A stretch of 64,000 nucleotides of DNA. Origin: Mytilisepta virgata. Its lineage: Eukaryota > Mollusca > Bivalvia > Mytilida > Mytilidae. The notes below the pieces were generated by a model. That model worked only from the letters and a program-made list of their open reading frames with translations, had not been told where the DNA came from and made no database searches. Made by a program: the position numbers and the translations under genes. The stretch is taken from positions 55,117,455-55,181,454 of the forward strand of contig CM051517.1 in NCBI GenBank assembly GCA_028015205.1. Direction: 5' to 3'. Within the stretch, counting starts at the first letter, position 1, and the number at the start of each line of letters is the position of its first letter. This document shows positions 23,501 to 32,500 of this stretch, in pieces.

Positions 23501-26500
23501 TAACACATAAAAAAAATTACATTTTAAAATTTCATGTTGAGGTTATGATACAGAGCAGTTTAATTGTTTATATCAAAACAAAACACCTAAGTGCAGAAGG
23601 CTGAAATCAAATAATTACAACAATAACTATATGCACATAAATTTTTGAACTCACAGTCTTTGACATTGTAATAAAAACGTATCAGAAAATGCACAATCTG
23701 GACACAATTTTGGAAAGATTTAGCTTTAATTTTTGTTCGTCTCTTATTCAAGTTGTTGATATAAGGCCTAAATTAAAATATTGTTTGTTTGCTGTCAGCC
23801 GACCGACCCAAAAAAATCGCCGTGACCCAAATAATTTTATTGCCGTTTTTGAAAACATTTTTTTTTATTCCGGAATTTTGCCGGTTGCGGTTTAGAATCG
23901 AGTGCTGATTTCCGGTAGTACATTGAAATGTTTCGAAGGTATACATCCAAAATATTTTTCCATAAAAAAAATAAAATAATTTACCTACCTACCTAGGCCA
24001 CAATTAAAACATGTAAAAATATTTATGTTTGCACTAACGCGCCCGACCCAAAAAAAAGGGGCCGACTCAAAAGTTTTTTTGAGGTGAAAATCGAAAAGAT
24101 TTTTTTCCCAGATTTTTTTCGTCTCCCGTCCGACTTTGTTCCATGTGTTACTTTTGCGGCATTTCGAGGTTTTCGTGATTTATCGGAACTGCCATCGTAG
24201 CATACGATACGACCCGAATGAAACTCAAAATTGTAATATTGACTGAAAGAGGATAGATTTTAGTTTAAAAAATGCGAAAACATTAACTGATTTTGCTTCT
24301 GACAAGTAATGGGAAGTCATAAACTGGGACTTGTGAATTGACATGTGGTGTGTAAAACTTTCACAGTGATAATCGGCACCTGCACTGGTAAGTTAAATTG
24401 CGGAAAAGCGCCGGAAAAGCAAGCCTTTTTTCCCCACATATGTAATGGAATTTTATGCAGAATCTGAAAATTAAGTCTCAATTGGATTGAAACTCTGCAT
24501 CAGACCTCAATTTTAAGCCGAAGTGGAGTGAAATTTAACATTTTTAAAGCTTTTTTATGAAAAATTTTGAAATGTTGCTATGCCAACTAGGTTTCCATGG
24601 ATATTTTTTATTTATTTTATCATGATTGAAACAATGCTAACATAATGGCCTTTCAGAATATATATATATGTATATGAGTATTATTTACACTGAAGTTGGC
24701 ACAAGACCATGACATTTGTTAGCTCACTTCACATAGAAAATGGTACTATTAATTTTTGGAGTGTAACCTAAAAGCCGACTTACAGCAGAATCTCCTGGAG
24801 TAAACCCAGATTGATGATTAGTGATTAGGGAACGACCATTTGATATTTGGGGGGGGGGGGGGGGGGGCAGGAGGATTTTGAAAATAAATAACTCAGCCTT
24901 GATAATAACAAAAATGAATGGTTTGTTCTGTGGTAGTTTGAAAATCAATAACCTGACCTACAATGTATTGAAAATAAATAACTCGGCAGGTCTTTTAGAT
25001 CATTTTATAAATGCATGTTTTAAAGCATGAGATGACACCAGATTCTACCAAAATTCGTCTTTTTTCATATATTTTTTCGGGAAAAACTTCCCAAATCTTT
25101 TAATAATATATAAACTACACCATATATAAATACTAATGTTTTTGAAATGTCTGAACATGGGTTTCATTTCACTTGAGTTATATTGTCTCATGAACATTTA
25201 CCTCACATTAATACCTTTTCCCATTTTAACCTATATTGTTTTTTGTACGTATGCAATATATGCAGTTTTGAATTCAGAAGATTCACTTCCAGAGGATGAT
25301 GATTAATTTTGATTAAATGGTACGTAATGTATTTCATCTCATCGAATTTATAAGATGTAAGTATAAACAGTTTAAATGTGAGAATATTGTGTAATCTAAA
25401 AAGTTGCTTGCATCAGGAGAAAAATATTTGTCATAAAACACCCCAAAGTAAAACCCTCTTTTCATTTAATATACATATATATATACAACATACTGGTACA
25501 TTTAACTTAAACTTCAGAAATATATATCTGCATTCCATTTTCCTTTCTCCTTTACTTTAAACAGGGAAATACACAATACAACATGAATTTACAAACATGC
25601 ACTATAAACATTGCATATTTCTATTTGCACCTATAATTCAGTTTCTTGATTTTGCAGTTATGAACTTGGTGCACAGATTTATGGCAATGGTGGCCATTTT
25701 TGTGCTAGCATCAAACACAACAGCAAATGGTATCTTTATGATGGTCTTAAAGAATACCACAGTGCCGGACAGGGACTGAGACTGCAAGGTAGAACAGCCA
25801 AAATTCCGAACAGATACAACCTTGACTATGTTATTTATTTAAGAATAAAAACATGAATTTCAAAATTGTGTATTTTCAAATATTATAAATATAAATATAA
25901 ATGCGAAAATAAATATTCAGTCCGTTGTTTTACTGAAAATGAAAAATCATGCTTCAATGGTGCAGAAAATAAATAATGTCTTTATTTTCCACAAAAATAA
26001 ATAACTCATCCAAAACAAATCCCCCCCCCCCCCCCCCCCGAATATCAAATGGTCGTCCCCTTAAATCATGCTGATGTAAATAGAGACACACCTTTCCATG
26101 ACCTTTCCCAATACACTAATTAATGAAATAGCTCGATAATTTTTAAAACACGAAGTACTATCCTCCTTTAAGACCGGTGTAACATTTGCCTGCTTCCAAA
26201 TTTTATATGAGGGTTTTAATATAGAAAAAAAGCCTACCTACCTACCCACTGATGAAAATCAGGGTCGGGTTAGTGCAAACTGAAATGTTTTTAAGTGTGG
26301 CCCTACCCACATAAAAAATTCTGGGCGGGAGAATGGCAAACAAACAATATTTTAATTTAGGCCTAATGTAGATTTTTATTTCCAATACATGTAAAAATTG
26401 AAACATTCTGGTCTTCATTTTAGGTATGGATTTGGTAAGTATTACTGGCTGTTGTAGAATTTTAAATAACTAAGATGTACATATGGCTTAAGTATTTTTA

Positions 26501-29500
26501 AAAATATGTGTAAGGTCAAAAGAAAATATACATGTATGTGTTTATGGTTTCTGACTCTTATGTTGTAGTTCAGATCCTAGGGTTTGAACAAACATATCTT
26601 TGATTTCTTTAACATAAACTTATTATTAGTTGTTGTAAATGCTGACTTATTTATCAAAATACTTGTATTATCCAGCAAAAGATAACTGCAAAATGTCAAC
26701 CTGTGTGACAAAGTTTAAATTTTAATATTGGAGATTGGCTATTACAAATGTACCATAAAAGGCTTGTATTAGCATGTGCTGTTTACTATTTTCCTTTCAG
26801 CTGTTCAAATATGCCTTATTGTAGTAAAATATTTCACAGACCAGTAACCAAATCTTGACAAAAACATGGACAGTAAAAAGCACTTGCCACATTCAACAAT
26901 TCTAGTATGGGAATTTTAAATGCTCACTAAATAAGTTTAGTACATCACTCACATGACTCTGCAGGAATTGTTTTACACACACACACACACACACACACAG
27001 TACAAATGGCAAACTTCTGACTTATATGTTGTATTTAATACTGAAACCATACTTGGTGAAAAAAAAAATTCCTGCAAGAGAGAAAAAAATATTAAGAAAA
27101 GGGGGAACAAAAATAACCAGAAAAATAAATATTTTTTATCTGACATAACCACCATTTTAATGAGGAGGCAGGAGGACTATATTTTTTACTTTACCAGCAA
27201 TATATAAATTTCTAGTTTCATCAAACTAGTTGATACATATACATTCTGTGCTATCTGATGGCTACCAATAAGTGCTGACTAATTAAACAGCATTTTAACG
27301 GTACATTATTGTAAAGTTTATATGTTTTAATAACAATATTTTCCTTATAACAACAGGCTTTTATCTTACCAACAATTTCAGGATGGGAATCTCAGTTGTT
27401 GGAGACAGGATTCCTGGCAATTTTCTTATGCCCTGTATGGAACATGTCAGCAGTACCTAAACAAACACCTACGTCATGGATTGTACTGATGGGATTCCGA
27501 TGGCTCATCTTTAGGATTATGTTAGGAGCAGTAAAGTATATATTTGTGATGTCTGATGTGTAGTTGTTTCATGCATAAAGTAACAGTATAGATACTTCAA
27601 CTGTAAAGAAGGCCAAAACACTGTTTGAGATTTAAAAAACTTACATGTCATTAAATCAACAGATATTTTCTAAAGATAATGCTCTCTTGAAAAAAAACAG
27701 TTCACTTAATGAAAGTTGCAAAAGGTTCGAATTCCCAACCAATGGATAGAAAAAAAAACTCAAAATGTTTAGAGGCTAATTTTGGGCATCTGCATGCATG
27801 CATTGATTTAAGAATTTCATATATATAGATATTTATTGCCATATCTACTCCTAAGGACATACATGTATTTGGGTTTTCATGGTGGTTTAACTTATCTTTT
27901 GTAGGGTCTGATAAAAATCAGAGGAGACCAGTGCTGGAGAGATTTAACATGCATGAATTATCACTATGAGGTTATTTTAAATTTTGCTTTTATTTTAACG
28001 GTTTTATTTGGATTTTCTAAAAGAACATTTGTTTATATGTCTGTGGGTATACAGCCAGTGATGAATGAAATCTGGTTTGCTGTCAGTTAGAAGGCTTCTT
28101 GTGTTTAATTTGTATAAGAGTTGGTAACATTTGATCTTGACCCTATTTCACAGTCTAATGAGTAAAGATTAGGCTTGATGATATTAGATCTTTAAATTGT
28201 GAATAGCTATATGTACAGGAATTCAAATTAACACTTATTGCCCAATTGAGTGAGGGTTAACATTTCTTACCAGTACCCAAACCTTCTTATCTATCCTGAA
28301 CTCTGGTGTTTATAACACATTATAAAAGTAAGATTATTTGATTACTGTTATAATTCTGCGTAAAAACTTTTTAAAAAATATTTTCAGACACAACCAGTTC
28401 CAAATCCAATGAGTTACTACATGCACCAATCTCCAGAAGTTTTTCACAAGTTTGAAACACTAAGCAATCATTTTGTAGAATTGATAGCACCATTCCTGTT
28501 ATTTCTACCAAGGCCTATATGTAATATAGGAGGAGCAATACAGATTTTTTTTCAGGTTTGTAATTTTAACCTGTCTTTGATAATGGCAGACTTGTTTGAG
28601 TGGGCGGTCAACTCCAATAAATAATGAGTCAAATTTGGTTTGCTGTCAGACAGATATGAATTTTAATGAAAATTGAATGGTTCATTTAACAGAGCTGCCA
28701 ACCCTTCCAGTGTAAGTGGAATCATCCCAATTTTCAACCAGAAAATCCGACATAAAGATTTTCTCATTTTTCTTCTGATATTTTTCTCACATTGGATATG
28801 TTTCATTTCATTCAAAAATTGGTATGTTGAATATATGTAATATTTCATTTCATATTTTGATTATTTTAATAGCTGCTTCTTTCACATAAATTGTATTTAT
28901 TTATGACAAACTTTGGTGGGGGTGAAATGAAATTAAAGGAACTGCGTTGTTTAAACTGTGACAAAGATCACGTCATCTTTTAAAATTTTGGTGATTTTTA
29001 ATACCTTCCTGAAAAAAAAACTGGTCCTACCTAGAGCTGTACAAAGAGGGCCTGATTTAAAAGTATAATTTGTTTCATTTTTCAAAATAGAATTGTGTTA
29101 ATATCTGTGAATTACCTTGTACATAGCTCTGCATGTAAAATTTTGAAGTTTGATGTTCTGTTCAAATCCTCTGTACCTCTTAAGATTTTAAGAATTGTGA
29201 AGTTGTATCTTTTTTGTCGAGTCTGCGACTTTTGTCGTGGAAGCGGGACATAGCAATCCTACATTCCGGCGGCGCTTCAATTGTGGTGTCAACATTTACA
29301 TTCACCCTGTGGTTAAAGTTTATTAAACATTAATAACTTTCTTAAACCTTCGTGGATTTTTACCAAACTTGGACAGAAGCTTGTTCATGATCAAAAGATA
29401 GTATCCAGAGGTGAAGTTTGTAAAAATGTTTTTCCCATTTTTTCGTATATTACTCATAAATGGACTTAGTTTTTCTTCTTGTTAACATTACATACAGTCT

Positions 29501-32500
29501 GCAGTTAAAGTTTTTAAAAGATTTAAATACTTTCTTAAACCATCCTGGATTTTTACCATACTTGGACAGAAGCTTCTTCATGATCAATAAATAACGTGGA
29601 GAAAAATTACGTACATTCAACTATTACACTGAAAACATAGACAACAGTGAAAGATAGTATACAGAGGAAAATTTTGTAATAATGTTTTTCCCATTTTTCC
29701 GTATTTTACTTTTAAATGGACTTAGTTTTTCTCCCATTTACTTCAGTTAAAGTTTTTTGAAATATTCATTACTTTTTAAAACCATGCTGGAGTTTTACCA
29801 AACTTTGAGAGAAGCTTCTTCATGATCAATAAGTTACATCTGGAGAAAAATTATATACATTCAACTATTACACTGAAAAAATAGACAACAGCGAAAACAG
29901 GCAAGACATTGGGTTTTGTGGAACCTGTACAAATTTTTTCTCTATAGAAATAATACAAACATGCAACATTGTTAATACATGTAGTGTGAAATCCCAGAAA
30001 AAAAGAATGTTAGATGGGAAATGTTGAATAATGTTAGTAATATTTGAGTTAGATGACCAGTATTTTTAATCTGAACAACATTCTTGAAATAAGAATGGCG
30101 ACCTCAAACTTGTCTGGAGAACAATTTAACCTTAATAGTAAAAGTGCAGTTACATGGAAAATTTTTTGTTCTATTATCTGGTTTAATGATTTTGTTTAAA
30201 TTTGTAACATAATAATTAAACTGAACTATGAGGTCAGATAATTTTTATTTGTAAAATTGAATCATAATCAGATCTGAAAATCGTATCAGGTGACCACACC
30301 TTAAGAATTTCCAATATTTTGCAGGTGGTTCTAATTATAAGTGGAAATTTAAGCTTTTTAAACTGGTTGACAATAATTCCAAGTTTGGCATGTTTTGATG
30401 ATGCCAGTTACTCTTGGATGTTTGGTAATAAAAAAAACTCAGTCAAGTGGAAAGTTATACAGATAGAGAATGAAAAGAAAAATGTAAAAGAATCTCCTAG
30501 ACTTGGTAAGAAAAGATGGTTTATTTTGACAACTGAGGGCACACAGTAAAATGATGGAGTTTTGATAATGTCTTGTAATAAATTCATCTATGTATCAAAA
30601 AATTTCAAATGGTCTTGTTATGCACATACATGTATGTGATGACCCACAAACCATGTAAAATTACATGACATTAGCTGTTCAATTTCAAAGAAGTGACTGC
30701 TACTTGATACAAATCTTCTGTCTTTATTAATGATTCAGTGGAAGACATTTTTTATCAAAAACAATAAATTAAAGGAATAATGGTGTCATTTGAGATTGAT
30801 TTAATAAAGTCAGTATCAAATTAAAAATATTTTTAGTTGATATTAATTGGTAATGGTTGTTTCTTTAAAAACAAATTTTAAAGTGATTATATTCTTCTGA
30901 TTTATAGAAATAGGGACATACCAGATTAGGGCAAGTATCAATGAAATGAATATAAGATAAGTATATATAGTACAAAAACATTTATAAGTAAAAGTATGGC
31001 AAGCAACAATGGGCTAAAACTTCAACACCTCAAGCCCTAAAACACTTGTGTTTAAAAATGTTTTCTTGTTTTTTAGGCTCTTACATCAGACGAGTATTCA
31101 ATATGAGTTTAGCTGGTTTGATAGTATATCTGAGTATACCAGTTGTCCAGAATTTGTTATCTCAGAGACAGGCAATGAATACGTCATTTGATCCACTTAG
31201 ATTGGTTAATACGTATGGAGCATTTGGCAGGTACGTAAAGAACGCACACGATGATCTTATAACTATCTAAATTGAGAGAACATAAGATTTACTGTATGAG
31301 GGTTTTCCTACTTCCAATGGATTCCCACCTGGTACTTGGCTTTTCTTACCAATGAAAAACAAGCTTCAATCATACCGAAGATGGCATTTTGATGGAGGAA
31401 CATGAAATATTCTGAGGGAACCCTGACCTTCAGTTCGGGAACTAACAGTCCATTGTTAAATAAGATGGGAGTGAAACACACCCGGAAACCAGTGGGATTT
31501 GAAATCACAACCTTGGTTTTCAAAGTCAAGTTATTAGCAATTATTACAATACCTTGACTTTTCCAATCATAATCAATAAGAAAATAACAAGCAAAAAGAA
31601 AAACATATTAAGTATGCATTTGATTTGACAGTAGTAATAATGACCAATTTCTGTATGTTGTTAACCAAAACTTTGTCGTCACATTTAATGCAAGGACAAT
31701 GCAGATAATAAACATTAGGAAAAATATTCCCTATTTTTAGTACTTGTAAGTTGTCTCCCATTTAGGGAGGTATCTGCTCTTTGGAGAATATGTCTGTCAT
31801 AGATATCAATGGACACAAATGGTCATTTTTCTGCGAAATATTTTTTCTTCTGAACAATACACACATTAATGATATGTTCTCGGATATATTTCCACACATT
31901 TTCAAAGTCTGATGAAGTCTTTCCCCAATTCAATATTTTAAAAAAAAATTAAAAGTGCTTTTTGGCCTTTATATTAAATATCTCAGGAATATGGGAGACA
32001 ACTCAAATATCCAGAAGTACGGAATAAATGAATTAAAAAGCAAATGGTTATATAATGGGTATGCTTCAGTGATAAAATGTCCAATTAAGCGAGGAACATC
32101 TTCTGACCAAAGACTGGAAAGAATTCATTATTAATTTAAATTATTATTTTGGATCTTTGTATTACTACATAATGGGAGATCAGTTATTTTAAGCAAAAAG
32201 AGAATTCAGGTTTTAATTATTGGAAATGACTCATTCACATTTTTTCCAATTATGAAAAATTCATATTAACCTCTGAATTTATGGTATTCAACATTTGTTT
32301 CTAATTTTAGCGTTACCAAAGAAAGAACTGAGGTAATATTTGAAGGGACAAGTGGTGATCCCTATAGTTCCAGTACAAAATGGGACGAATATGAGTTTAA
32401 ATGTAAACCAGGAAATATTACACGGCCACCATGTTTAATATCACCCTACCATTATAGATTAGATTGGTTAATGTGGTTCTCAGCTTTTCAGGTAAATAAA

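Noticed and set aside
25597..25779. An lmf1 exon after the acceptor-like TTTTGCAG near 25658
   Set aside because: Its translation does not match LMF proteins, it lies inside the Harbinger-like element, and the 11-nt microexon plus exon 4 give the conserved sequence without it.
26953..27207. Two opposed open frames of 84 and 60 codons
   Set aside because: Both are produced by the (AC)n microsatellite and neighbouring A-runs.
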